DNA of 35,623 nucleotides from Fragilariopsis cylindrus CCMP1102 (GCA_900095095.1 FMBT01000619.1:1-35623), one strand, 5' to 3'; counted from the stretch's first letter, positions 19,940-31,372 are shown. The notes: a model not told the origin generated them from the letters alone. Program-made: numbers and translations.

Positions 19940-22722
19940 ATGACGATAATATTACTTCACTTGTATTTCTTTGTGTTGGTAGCAGCATCACTGACGATAA
20001 TATATACCGAGGCTGAGGAGAACCAAATAATACGGAAGCAAATTAGAAATCAACGGAGACAACTCAAACCTATTATTAATGATAATGACAATGATAATGA
20101 TAGTGGAACAACAGGCGATAATTACGAAAGCAAATATGCTATACTGAAAAAGATGACGATTTCATCACCGGTCTTCAAACCTACATAGTTAATGGTAACG
20201 ATTCAAGTGGTGGTCGTTATCCATACCAAGCTATGCTATTCCGTGAAACTGGTCCTAATGCTAGATTTGGTTGTGGTGGTAGTTTGATTGCACCTGATAT
20301 TGTTCTATCAGCAGCACATTGTGGAATTCCAAAACAAGTTGAAATAGGACGTGATTCTCGAGTCGAAGATAATGGAAATTTTGACCGTCGTGACGTATTG
20401 TATTCCTATAGACATCCACGAAATGATAAACAATCCTACGCATACGATCTGTTACTATTGAAATTAAGTGCACCATCTACTAAGCGACCAATTCGTTTGA
20501 ATGACAACCCGGCCTTACCCATCGTGAATCAGTTAGTTACCGTAACAGGTTTTGGAAAACTGGCATACAATGGCGTACCTTCAATCACATTACAAGAAGT
20601 AGAACTTAATGCTATGTCCAATGATGTTTGTTCAATGTCTAAAGATCTCAATTCGAAGCGGGAAGACTTTCAACAAGGGTATGAAGGATTGATACAAGAC
20701 AATATGCTTTGTTTAAATGATCTTAGTGGTAGCAAAAAAGACGCATGTTCAGGTGACTCTGGTGGACCAGCCATTCTAAGAGGGAATACTTCGGAAGAAG
20801 ATATCCAAGTAGGTAAGTTAGAAGAAGTATATTATATATTAGATTCTGTAGCATGTCATATATACACACACAAATATACATATATATATATATATATACA
20901 TTCTATGTAGGAATATATATCTACATAATATATAACTAATCCTTTCCTTTTATCATTTTTATTCTGTTTTTGTCTTTAAAAAGGAGTTGTATCGTGGGGA
21001 TACGAATGCGCCTTGCCAAATTTTCCCGGTGTGTATGCTGGTATCAACCAAAGTATTGTTTGGCTTAAATCAAGTGCTTGTATCATGTCCGACCAACCAC
21101 AGGATGATTTCAATTGTGAAAGTTTTGCCAATTCACGGACAATTAATGACCCCAATGGGACTCCCATGATAGATATTACGATCAAAATCGAGTTTGCCCT
21201 TTACCCGGATCGGATTAGTTGGGCTTTCACGGATGCTCAGACAATGGAAACAATAGCATATCGATCAGAATTCGAATATTCATCGATTACATCAGATACG
21301 TATTATGAAGAAGTTGTTTCGTTACCGGCTGGTTCGTTCATGACATACACTATTTATAGTAATGGGAACAACGGGCTGCAAACTTTTTCTGTTGGTTATT
21401 ACGATTATGATGGTACCGAAATGTCTATAATGGCAGGTCGAGGAGGGAACGATGCTGACCAAGACTCAGCATCAGTTGACTTCACTTTGCCATCTGCACC
21501 AACCGCTCAACCTACGCCCGTACCGAGTATGAGTCCAACGGAAACTCCGTCTTCCAATCCTACGGACATCCCTTCGGCGATTCCTACTACAGCTCCAACT
21601 CCTCGTCAGAGTGGCGTACCCAGCGATATCCCAAGCGATATGCCTAGTTTGGACCCAAGTTCAATTCCAACTAGTCAACCAACTGATCGACCAACGATAT
21701 CTCCCACCAATGCGCCCACAGTATTGCCGACCTCATCACCGACTGATTCACCTACGGATTCACCCACGGATTCACCGTCAGCGTCTCCTACAGATTCGCC
21801 CACTCCAAGGCCTACAGAATCACCGACGACAAACCCGACTGCAGGACCGACTCAATTGCCTACAGTCAAACTAACAATGAGACCCACCAACGGACCAACT
21901 AAATTTCCTACATTTATACCCACGAAGCGGCCTTCTCTGGGTCCGACAACTAATCCTACGCAAAGACCGACCGATGGCCCGACAACTAATCCTACGCAAA
22001 GACCGACCGATGTCCCGACAACTAACCCTACGCAAAGACCAACCGATGGCCCGACAACTAATCCTACGCAAAGACCGACCGATGGCCCGACCAAGCGACC
22101 GACAAATGAACCTTCTATACATCCGAGTGAAGTACCCAGTTCTATCCCAAGTTTGGTTGAGAAACCACCAACCAAGCAGCCATCATCGCGTGTTCCGACA
22201 TTACGTCCTTCGATTCGAAGTTCATCAGCACCGACAGCTAAACCTACAGAATCGCTAGTCAAAGACCTTATAGGTAATAATGCACCAAGTAAAAGAGAAA
22301 ATCGAAATAAAACACCCACGAAAAGTCCAGCGCCTTCGCCTACCATATCTCCATTCCCTACGGATATATCATCTAGTAATGCTACCGACATTGACAGTAT
22401 TGATCCGAGTGATGTATCCAGTTCTATTCTACAAAGTTTAGTTCCCATTGATGAACTCAGTTCCATTCCAAGTAAAACCGGTTCTGATGATATGGGTTTT
22501 GTTACCACAGATGCGTTATCTGATCTCGTTTCCGATCCAATACGATCAATACCCTCAAATACAAATACAACTACTGATGCCGATCTAACAGAAGACATTT
22601 CCACAGATTCCTCAATTTCGAGTACATCTTCATCTAATAGTGTAACTGCACAAAATATCTCGGGTTGTTTCAAGTTGTTCTTAACAATAACTCTATCCTG
22701 GACGATTACGATGTTACTATAG
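19940..22722 (+). CDS. Secreted trypsin-like serine protease with Pro/Thr-rich stalk, one apparent frameshift
   Basis: Exon 1 is 19940-20812, a 171-nt GTAAGT...AAAAAG intron is 20813-20983, and exon 2 is 20984-22722. Allowing for one missing base in the A run at 20147-20151 the product is about 870 residues. The N-terminus is a signal peptide (TIILLHLYFFVLVAASLTIIYTEA). The S1 protease follows: YIVNG activation site, LSAAHCG (His), AYDLLLLKL (Asp), DACSGDSGGPAI (Ser), and VSWGYECALPNFPGVYAGI across the splice junction. All three catalytic residues are present. After a beta-rich segment there is a long PT-x-x-PT stalk of the kind seen in diatom surface proteins, with four near-identical 12-residue repeats. 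The last roughly 20 residues are hydrophobic after a Ser/Asn stretch, as in a GPI-anchor signal. A cell-surface or wall protease is the likely role. The GTG at 19934 is passed over for the ATG at 19940. Confidence 0.88.
20813..20983 (+). other. Intron of the serine protease gene, with a TA microsatellite
   Basis: Donor GTAG|GTAAGT, acceptor TTAAAAAG|GAGTTG. Splicing gives IQVGVVSWGYE, the conserved trypsin stretch after the catalytic Ser. A TATATA run lies at about 20878-20900. Confidence 0.85.
21940..22083 (+). repeat. 36-bp minisatellite, four copies, in the protease stalk
   Basis: Four units at 21940, 21976, 22012 and 22048, each encoding x-PTTNPTQRPTD and nearly identical at base level. 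Flanking sequence holds decayed PT-x-x units. Copy number is likely to vary between alleles. Confidence 0.9.
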
Positions 22723-23354
22723 AACCACAAATATGATCATCAAACACTATCAGAAAAACTAAGGAATTTAAAATAAAAAAATTTCAATATCAGATGTCAT
22801 AACTAACTAAATATTATCCCATGAATGTAGTTTTTTCTTAAAGAACATTCTCTTCTGAATTCTGCATCTCAATAAACTATATAATTTACACTAGACACGA
22901 TACCGTCATACTCTACATTCCTTTATCATAGTAGCAGAGCTTCTTTTGAATCTTGCTAGTATTCCTCAAGACTTTAAGGCAGGTCCGTCCTAATACGCTT
23001 TGCATACACGCTTTGAAAAAACGATATAAAATAATTTCTATACGCTTTCCTAGAAAGCAGGAAGGGGGATATCCAAGCTTTGCATACTGTACACACTTTC
23101 CCCAAAGCGTATGGCATATGGGGTACACGCATTTGCAAAAATGAACATAATTATTAGTTTTCGATCAACCTCCAATATTTTTACAGTGCCGGAGAAGGCC
23201 CACTTATTCATCGATCGAACATAAAATTTTAAAAAAATCCTTATCGAACCATCACAACATCATCAATCACAACAACGCCTTGGAATAAACGTCGCTCTTT
23301 CTTCTTAACCAATAGTACAATCGTACCAAAACAAAACCAATACAGAGTAGAACG
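22723..23354. promoter_or_regulatory. Intergenic region with scattered GCTTTGCATAC repeats
   Basis: Between the protease and the plastid DUF1517 gene. GCTTTGCATAC occurs at about 23000 and 23077, related ACGCTTT words lie between them, and the reverse form AAAGCGTATG is at about 23105. The two opposing frames of 63-71 codons here are by-products of these repeats. The DUF1517 promoter should lie in the last few hundred bases. Confidence 0.45.
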
Positions 23355-24916
23355 ATGAGGACGCTAGTGACTTTTACCATGGCGATGGCGCTTTTCGTCT
23401 GTCGTTTCACCATTTCAGTTCAAGCCTTCCATCCTCCACAACAGCTGCTGCGTGTTTCGGCAACGCGTACAAGTCTTAAAATATCAGATAACAAACAACG
23501 ACCATTCATAATGGATAATAGTATTTTCTATGAATGTTCATCTTATAGTACAAAGAGAAAGACGATTACAAGCCCAAGCCTCTCATCCTCCCATCTATTC
23601 GCTGTATCATACGATGACAATTCAAAAAGGGAACAAGGTCGCATTCGTCGTTTCTTCAGAACAGTTACTTCTTTTCTTTATAATTGTCGTGCGAAAATGA
23701 TGTCACGGCGACGTCTCCGTACTTTGATTTTATCGGTTGTTTTCTTTTTTGCGATTCATGGATTGGTACTAGATCCCGCATTGGCCGCTGGCTCGAACGG
23801 AAGAATGGGGGGCTCTTATGGCAGATCGAATCGGTATCAACATACTATTAATAGACCTAGACAGCAACATCGTCCAGCTCGTGCCCGCGCTCCGATCCGA
23901 GTAGTGTATCCTTCTCGTCTTCGTACGAATAGGTATCGAAGTTATAATAATTTTCATCATGCTAATGGAGAACAAATATCCGGTGAACTAAGCGTTGTGA
24001 CGTCCCCCGACGGAATGACCAACGTTGTTCGCAAACACGATACACATCCGTTTTCTGATTCTAGGTATTCTGCTTCTGATGTGGTCTTAGCGGCGGGCAT
24101 TACCGCCGTGGTGACGAAAGGGGTCTTGAACCAAAAAAAACGGGAGAAGCATCATGATGACGATGATCCGTCTCGTCATCCTCTTGGTCCTGGAGTTTCC
24201 GTTTGGTCTTTGACAGCTTGTTTAAATGTTCCCGATAAAAATGATCCGACGTCTATAATACACCGCCTACAACGACTAGCCGATACAACATCCACGGCAA
24301 ATCGAGAGGGATTACAACATCTACTAGCTGAAACTTCTTTGGAATTGTCACGACAAGTCGAAAAGGGTACCATTATGTCGGTCGAATCGAGGTATAATCA
24401 TTTTAGATCGGGCGACCAATCACTGGTCCGAGCTGAAAGACAATATAATCGAATCTCAACGAAAGAAAGATCGAAGTTCGATCGAGAATCATGGGGCAGT
24501 TATAATGGCAAGACTGTTCGTGATAATTTCAAAGAAGAAGAATCGTTCGTAGCTTCGAATGGGAATGCCACGCTTGCTCTGGTTCAGATCCATTTAGTTA
24601 TAGAAGGGAATTCGATGCAACCCTTTGGTCAACGTCAAGTTGAAACGCGAATGATGCTGAAAGAAGCATTGGTACAACTTTCTGGGGATGTGACTGCGGT
24701 TGCGGATTGTGTAGTGGTATGTACATTGCTGCTATGGCGTATAAGATCATTGTCGAAATATTTTTTCCTTTTTTGTTATCCTTTCTGACCATCATGTCTT
24801 TTATTTTCCTCTTGGTATAGGCGGGGGAAGTATTGTGGGCGCCCCAACAAGAACAGGAAGTAATGACCGAGGAAGATGTTTATGCAAACTACCCGATGTT
24901 GTGGCAGTTAGGCTAG
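23355..24916 (+). CDS. Plastid-targeted DUF1517 protein (FLAP1-like)
   Basis: Exon 1 is 23355-24716, a 104-nt GTATGT...GGTATAG intron is 24717-24820, and exon 2 is 24821-24916; the product is 485 residues. The presequence is bipartite: a signal peptide ending SVQA|FHPPQ, with Phe at +1 as in the diatom ASAFAP motif, then a Ser/Arg-rich transit part. A second hydrophobic helix (about residues 122-142) ends DPALAAGSNGRMGGSYGR, as in plant DUF1517 proteins. The core shows ADTTSTANREGLQHLLAETSLEL, RISTKERSKFDRES and, in the last exon, GEVLWAPQ...MTEEDVYANYPMLWQL, which is the family's closing motif. Arabidopsis FLAP1, of this family as I recall it, is a plastid membrane protein linked to acclimation to fluctuating light. 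An equivalent role here is inference. Without the intron the frame ends in 24 meaningless residues. Confidence 0.88.
24717..24820 (+). other. Intron of the DUF1517 gene (104 nt)
   Basis: Donor GTAGTG|GTATGT, acceptor CTTGGTATAG|GCGGGG. Joining gives ADCVV-AGEVLWAPQ, restoring the conserved C-terminal motif. Confidence 0.85.
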
Positions 24917-25504
24917 AAAACTCGTAGATTTATTAATTTATATACAATTAAATTCAACAGCTGTCCTACTAAGAAGAACAAAATACAACTAGGCAGCTTG
25001 TGAAGAATGCTAACTCCGTATATACTATATTTGACTTACTACTTATTCCAATTGCATTTTTTTTAATTGGACCATTCTTCTTCTCGTCACGACTGCTTTA
25101 TATTGCTGAATGCAACCGGATCATCTCTTCGCATGATCACAACGAAAATTTAAAGGCTAACTTTATGTATTATTAGAAGACAAAAAAGACTATAATATCT
25201 GCAGCATATATACAATGTACCATGGGAATATTATTGCCATAGCCAAATCATTGTTGATCAACTAGAAAAGAAAACATCATAACGCCAAGAGAAATTTTTG
25301 TTCTTTCGTTATAAATTATTTCAATTACTGGTAATTAAGTAGTTTTCCGGCTATGCAATGTAGTCGCAGAGGCTCAAACTCCCAATTGAATAAACTTTTC
25401 ATTCCCTCTTCTCATGGATTATAATATGAGATGTCGTGATCATTCCCAGAATGATTACAGTATACGATTCATTCAGTTTTAACTTTCATATTCCTGTGTC
25501 ATTC
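24917..25504. other. Convergent 3' intergenic region
   Basis: About 590 bp between the stops of the DUF1517 gene (+) and the polymerase alpha subunit gene (-). AT-rich with short poly-T stretches; no gene or repeat recognised. Confidence 0.5.
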
Positions 25505-27982
25505 TTAAATCCGCTGAATCTCTACTTGCATTCGATCTTGTACCTCGTGGGGAAGAACGGTAGTATCATCTGCAGCGTGCGCATTGAGTTTCTCTCGCGA
25601 CATCGGACTTATTTCCATAACAGCGTATGTGCCACCCGTCGTACCCTTGGTTAGATGCCCTGGATTAATCGCAATGGTACTTCCAAGGATCGGAGCACAA
25701 AATGGTGTTAGCTTACTTGGTACGATCAAAACATCAGGTTTGCAGGGCATCTTCCATCCATCCTGTTGTTTGAGATCAAGATTGACCGATTTATTAGGGG
25801 GGAAAAGGGGATAGTAACTTCGTTGATGTACTAGATGCTGAGCGATTCGGCGCAATCTAGAACCAACTGGAAGGTTAGCGTTAGTCTCTTCGACACTCAT
25901 ATGAAAGAGAACATCGGTAGAGGTAACACCGAACACCAACTCGTTAATTCGAAAAGTACATGGATTGGATAAACAATGCACACGACGATTGCCATTCTTT
26001 TGATGCTTCGCCAAGCTGTGCAGACCCAAAGATCCAAACTCGATATCGTCGGCACCGGGAACATTCAGGAACTTTCCACCCTTCTCTAACCGGTCCTGGA
26101 AGGGAGGTTGAGGGTATACGCATTCAGCGGTCGCGTCCTCCAATGCTGGAACCAACACGAATTCGGTTTGATCGTTTTCTCCTTCAGTCAAAAATTCCTC
26201 AATACTCGCCGCAATTTTATCAGCGAAGACCGTTTCGTATGAAACAACAATTTTTTCTTCCGTACCGTTCCCACCATCGACATCAATAGTTGCTCGTCCC
26301 GATTGGACGATTTCCTGCCGAACATCAACGAAGGGTCCAGTTAAGATCACAACATCTGGTTTCTGTTCAATTACAACGTTGAGTAAATCAATAAAGGGTG
26401 CGTAATCCATATCCTTAGAGGTGGTGAAGGGACCACAGGCGGAAATAACTTTAAGTGGTGCAGGTTGTTCTTCGGAGGATTGTTTATTATTGTCGTAATA
26501 ATAGCTCTTCATCTCTCGAACGGATGTCGATACGGGTGGAATAGGTGCACCTTCTCTAATTTTTGCAGCAGTAATCTTCCGTCCCGTTCCATTCATACCT
26601 TCAACTGCAATAATTTGACCGGGAAATAGAGAATATCCTGCTTTGTTCAGTTGTTGCTGCTGCTGCTGCTGCTTCATCTGGGACATATCAATGTTGACTC
26701 TTGCACCCCCAGAAGTCGAAGAAGAACCTTCCAAAACGACCGATGTTGCATTGATTTTACCCTGATGAGCCTCATTACAAACTCTACCGATACAGGTTGA
26801 AGGATCTTGTCGTGGAACATTAACTTCCTCAAAGGGTGCCGGTCCTTCGCCGTTCTCGTTGTTCTTTTCTTTGTTACTATTATTTTCGTTTATTTCGTTT
26901 CCGATATCATTAACAATCGCATCTTTCATTTGGACGAGGTGCTTCTCGAGAGCCGTAGCACGATCATCCATCGTTGTAAACATATGACGGTAACGTTTAG
27001 TGATGTTGTGTCGAGTGATATCATTGGTATCCTCCTGCTCCTCCTCATTGTTCCCATTTTCTTTATTCCCTGTACTACTACTTACACTTTTACTTGTTTT
27101 TGTTGTTGTCGTCGTTAAGACACATCGACGATGACCAGTTTTAGTGTTACTACTACTGCTGATATTGCTACTACCATCACTACTTTGATTTGGAGGATAC
27201 GTCGTTACGACATATCCCACCTTGGTTCGTTCTTCGTACTTTGGCAGGACCATTGGCTTTCTTTCCGTTTTCACCGTGGTCGATGAAGAAGACGAAGATA
27301 AGCTACTACGCACAGGACTTGGACTTTCAGAAGTATCGATGGCAACCAGATCGACCGACGATGTGCCGTTGGGAGGAGATGCTTGGTGACGCTTTGCTGA
27401 AGCCATTGGAGTGACCATAGGAGCTTCTCGTTTGATGGCAGATTTTCGTGAAATGATTGTGGCTCCACGGGGTGTAGTAGAAGTTTTATTCGTATCATTA
27501 ACGTCGACGTTACTATGATGCAGATCGGGAGTTGATCCAGCTGTTGATCCAGCAGCCTTGATGAGCTCATTCTTGTACGCCTCAAATTGATGCATAGTAA
27601 GTTGTGTCAAGTTTTGTTTGTTTAAACTATGTGCCTCCCAAACTTCAGCCATTGTGTCGGGAGACAAATGCAACAACGATGACAATGCAACGCCTACCGT
27701 ACAAATATCATGCGTGTGTGGGAAAATGAGTGCAATGTTAGGAACCGGAAGGCAGAGAGTTTAATAGTATCAATAATATAGTGGGATGCCGGACGATCAA
27801 AGTAGAACGAACAAAGAAAAAACAATTCAGTATATATACTGTACAAGATAAAGTTTACCACACAGCACACAGTACGTACATTTGGTAAGGACATCTCTAT
27901 CGATTTGTTGCAATCCAGCACCGATCAATGCGGATTTGATCAGTTTCTTGGTCGTCGGGGCGGTTGCGGTTGCTGCCATCAT
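25505..27982 (-). CDS. POLA2: DNA polymerase alpha subunit B (primase-polymerase regulatory subunit)
   Basis: Exon 1 is 27982-27880, a 186-nt GTACGT...GGTAG intron is 27879-27694, and exon 2 is 27693-25505; the product is about 763 residues. It is the non-catalytic B subunit that bridges polymerase alpha and primase in lagging-strand initiation. The N-terminal helical domain (KKLIKSALIGAGLQQ, LTKCVALSSLLHL) spans the splice site. An acidic and Ser-rich linker follows. The OB fold lies at about 310-410 (GRVCNEAHQGKINATSVVLEG, YSLFPGQIIAVEG). The inactive phosphodiesterase fold starts near 447: VISACGPFTTSKDMDYAPFIDLL, KPDVVILTGPFVD, VYPQPPFQ, LVFGVTSTDVLFHM, HQRSYYPLFPP, PDVLIVPSKLTPF, INPGHLTKGTTGGTYAVM. 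Two start ATGs are adjacent; 27982 is the first. A Gln run occurs in the linker before the OB fold. Confidence 0.96.
27694..27879 (-). other. Intron of the polymerase alpha B-subunit gene (186 nt)
   Basis: Minus-strand donor CAAAT|GTACGT and acceptor TTTGTACGGTAG|GCGTTG. Splicing gives DVLTKC-VALSSLLHL in frame and adds the missing N-terminal helices of the B subunit. Confidence 0.8.
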
Positions 27983-28423
27983 AATAACGAGGATATTAAT
28001 ACCCGAATAGTTCAAATGAATCAGGTGTTGTTAGATGTTGTTAGATGTTGTTTTTGTGTTGTTTTTGCGTTGATGTGTAACTTGTTATGTTAGGCAATGC
28101 TGTAGTTTATGCTAATTTGGTGACTTTCCGTACAAAGTGTTAATTTTTTTTCCGCGCCTCGAAAAAGCGATAGCAAAAATGACAAAATAACCCGGATTTC
28201 GAAATAATTCGCGCCAAAAAATTGATGCAAAAGTAATGCATACCTTTTTTTAATAACTTTTTGTGCTACTAGTAGTAACGTTACTACCACCACCGTTCAC
28301 CACCATTTATGGATGTAATTCTCCTAGTATTAGGCTGCATACACTTATTAGACACGTAACATAACAACACACTAGGTGCTCTTCATGATAATGTAAAAGT
28401 ACGTCTACCATACGCAAAAAGAA
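27983..28423 (-). promoter_or_regulatory. Promoter region of the polymerase alpha B-subunit gene with an E2F-type site
   Basis: About 440 bp upstream of the start codon. GCGCCAAA at 28211-28218 reads TTTGGCGC on the coding strand, a full match to the E2F/DP consensus TTTSSCGC, extended as TTTGGCGCGAA, about 230 nt before the ATG. A second GC-rich word (TTTTTTTTCCGCGCC on the + strand, about 28144-28158) lies closer in but is not an exact match. E2F control of replication genes is well established in plants and animals; here it is inferred from sequence alone. Confidence 0.5.
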
Positions 28424-28496
28424 CACCGAATGAGGGGATCGAACCCTCGACCACACGATTAAGAGTCGTGCGCTCTACCAACTGAGCTAATTCGGC
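28424..28496 (-). tRNA. tRNA-Lys (anticodon CTT), copy 2
   Basis: Identical over all 73 nt to the tRNA at 18049-18121, with the same anticodon loop CTCTTAA and the same G-T first acceptor pair. Flanking sequence is unrelated apart from short matches, so it is a dispersed copy and not a recent block duplication. A T5 run follows at about 28416-28420 on the minus strand. Confidence 0.95.
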
Positions 28497-28957
28497 TTTT
28501 TCACTGCAACTGTTTGAATTGTTGCTGCTGACTCATCGCCGAGATTTTAGGTATTTATATATATTTATTGACATCAATATCGTGTGTTGTATCGAGTGCG
28601 CATCAATATATATTATTACTGTACAGTGATGTGTGTGTCCGTGTGAGTGGGAGTGAAAATTAAAAACCGTCCCAGTTATTGGTGTTCGCAACACAATATT
28701 ATTTCATTTCTCGAAGTGTTCGTTAGAATGGGAGTTGATTTTTGCGATGTTACATATAATATGTATACGGCTATCCCTCCTTTCGACTTTGAAAAAGACC
28801 TTTCTATCTTATCGTCGAAGCACGCACATACACACATACACAAAAACATTAACACAAACATAAACATAAACATAAACTCTTCTCTACTCTCACACAAAAC
28901 AGAACACAAAATATCTTACTTTGATTTGATCTTTATAAAATAAGACTCGAATCGATC
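28497..28957. promoter_or_regulatory. Promoter and 5' leader of the secreted hydrolase
   Basis: Contains AT-rich TATA-like stretches (about 28555-28570) and CACATA and ACATAA microsatellites (about 28822-28875). A 98-codon GTG-initiated frame (28647-28943) is mostly this microsatellite and is not credible as a gene. Confidence 0.5.
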
Positions 28958-30371
28958 ATGAAGTTGTTGTCATCATCATTATCGTCGTTCGTATCGACGA
29001 CGACAAACATATCATTTGTTCTTCTTTCTCTTTTTCTGGTCGTCAACATCGTCAACATTAATAATAATGTCATCATTGTCGTTGATGCTTGGCAAGTATG
29101 TTCTTCCATAGATGGTGGTGGAGGGATTTGTCCAGATGGATCAACATGTTGTCCAACCGATATACCTGGTATATCATCCTGTATTCCTGGTCGTAAAAAG
29201 GATCCCGATAATGCTCATGGTGAATGTTGTGACAATAATGGAACTGCTGGAAGTGGAAGAACAGGATGTGGAGTCGGGTATGAATGTGCATTTAAATTTG
29301 CAGATACAGATACAGATACGGAAGATAGCAATGACGATAACGAGGAGGAGAAAGAAAAAGGAGAAGAAGAAAAAGAAGAGATCGAGGAGGAAGTCTGTAA
29401 ATTACGTAACCCACATCCTTCTTATTTGAACGTACCAGTAACACCACGATACGAATTATGTCGATTACCGTCATCGTCATCATCATCATCGTTGTCGGAC
29501 GTATTGAAGCTGCATGGTTTTCCCGTGGATGGTTATAATGCTGCGTATTATTCAAGTATGGGATCAATTACACAACATGGTAACAGTAATGGTGGAAAAG
29601 ATAACAACAATGAAAATGAAAATGAAAATGAACAAGAACAAGAACGAGAACGAGACTACTCATATATGAAAAAATTCTCTTCTATTGAAACGATTTTAGT
29701 TATCGTTCATGGATCGGCACGAAATGCTGATGAATACCTATGTGCAGGTATGTCGTTGGTGGATAAATTGACATCGGCATCGGTAACCACCGAGAAAGAG
29801 AATGTGTTAGTGATCGCACCAAAATTTGTAGCCGATATCGATGTCTATCAGGAGAATCATCAACAGGATTGGCAAGATAACGATAATGATAACGATGATT
29901 ATATTAATAACTATAATGACGATCGTCGTCCTAATGACGATGATCTTTTTCTTAACAACAACAACAACAGCTACTACAACTATAGTGGTATACCAAATAT
30001 CTTGTATTGGGCTCACGGTGGTAGTCGGGATCAGGATCTTCCTCTTTCGCATACATGGCGGTACGGTGCTGATGCATTGAATACAAATACAACGAAAGGG
30101 ATAAGTAGTTATACCGTCATGGATCGATTATTGGAATATTTGATTGAATCTAAATCTAAATCTAAACAACAGGAGAAACAACTAGAAGAAGGAGAAGACG
30201 AAGATGAAGACGAAGACGACGAAGAGGAACAACAACAAGGATCCTACTATAATTTTCCAAATCTTAAAAAGATTAGTGTTGTGGGACATTCTGCTGGTGG
30301 ACAATACGTTCATCGATGGACTTTATTGTCATCAAATCCATTCATTTGGGGAAGAGACGACAACAATGAGC

Positions 30372-30417
<46 letters not shown>

Positions 30418-31372
30418 TAATGGTAATGATGATGGTAATGATAACGGTAATGATGATGATGATGATGATTATGATGATGATAGTAACGGTATTGGTATTG
30501 GTCGCGATGGCAACACCAATATAAATAATGTTAGAAACATTGAGGTACGGACCGTAGTGGCAAATCCTCGTTCGTATTGTTACCTAGATGACCGTAGGAT
30601 GATACGCAAAGATGGAAACAACATCAGTATCAACGATAACGAAAACGATGTTGACGGTTATGCAAATGCGAATGCTAGTGCTAATGCTAATTCTAGTGTT
30701 AATGCTATTGTTACTATGCACGAGGACGAGTATGGGTACGATGATAATGATAATGATACTGATAAAGATTATTACGTATTGGCTGTACCTGATCGTCAGG
30801 ATGTTGATACTTGTCCTACGTACAATCAATGGCAATGGGGATTAGAACAGGGAGGTTATATAACTTGTCCATATAAAGATAATATGTTGAAAAAATATAC
30901 TACAAACACAATCTCATCACGGTACGCAAGTCGAAATGTATTTTATTTAACTGGTGAATATGATACAATGGAACAAATGGATCGTTGTGAAACATATAAC
31001 TTCCAGGGTTATACACGAAATGAACGTGCAAAACGATATTTTCATTCATTACAAGAATACTTCAAAGAAGAATCCACATCATTGCTTCATCAACAACTTC
31101 ACCAGGTACCGGCATCACCACACGACCATACACTGATGTTTCAAAGTAAACCTGGCCTAGAGGCTATCTTCGGGAGTAATATAAAAGGAGAATACAGTAG
31201 CAAGAATAAGACTGAAAGGGTGATCGATGATGACGATGACAACGGAGATATTCGTTATTCCGGGAGTAACTCGATTGCACGTCATTCATCTTTGTTTTTG
31301 ATGCGTTTGGAAGAGATTATGATGAATCTATGCTTCTCAACTAGTAAGCGGGAATTTAATGAGAATAAATAA
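28958..31372 (+). CDS. Secreted alpha/beta hydrolase with Cys-rich N-terminus and Asp tracts
   Basis: A single exon of 804 residues. A hydrophobic signal or anchor (about residues 18-45, ending VIIVVDAWQ) is followed by a Cys-rich module (CSSIDGGGGICPDGSTCCPTD ... GECCDNNG ... GCGVGYEC) with granulin-like spacing. The hydrolase has LVIVHGSARNADEYLCAG near residue 250, VLVIAPKF, a nucleophile elbow GHSAGG at about 443-448 (Ser 445), a late acidic residue in FYLTGEYDTMEQMD near 668, and a His in SPHDHTLMF near 722-724, which together fit a Ser-Asp-His triad. This resembles the large secreted hydrolases related to esterases and polyhydroxybutyrate depolymerases; the substrate is unknown. Long Asp/Asn/Glu tracts are inserted in loops, including about 15 consecutive Asp just after the elbow helix. 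Secretion is likely. Confidence 0.8.
30364..30482 (+). repeat. GAT/GAC trinucleotide tract encoding poly-Asp
   Basis: An impure GATGAC array encodes a run of Asp, then Asn/Gly/Asp units, inside the hydrolase. It lies between the nucleophile elbow and the next conserved strand, so it sits in a surface loop. Likely length-variable. Confidence 0.85.

Noticed and set aside
21852..22730. 292-codon open frame antisense to the protease stalk
   Set aside because: It mirrors the PT-x-x repeats of the sense strand (repeated VG-x-SVGLCVGLV) and exists because the repeat has no stops in that frame; no independent gene signal.
28647..28943. 98-codon frame before the secreted hydrolase
   Set aside because: It starts at a GTG, and the C-terminal third is a CACATA/ACATAA microsatellite; it sits where a 5' leader is expected.
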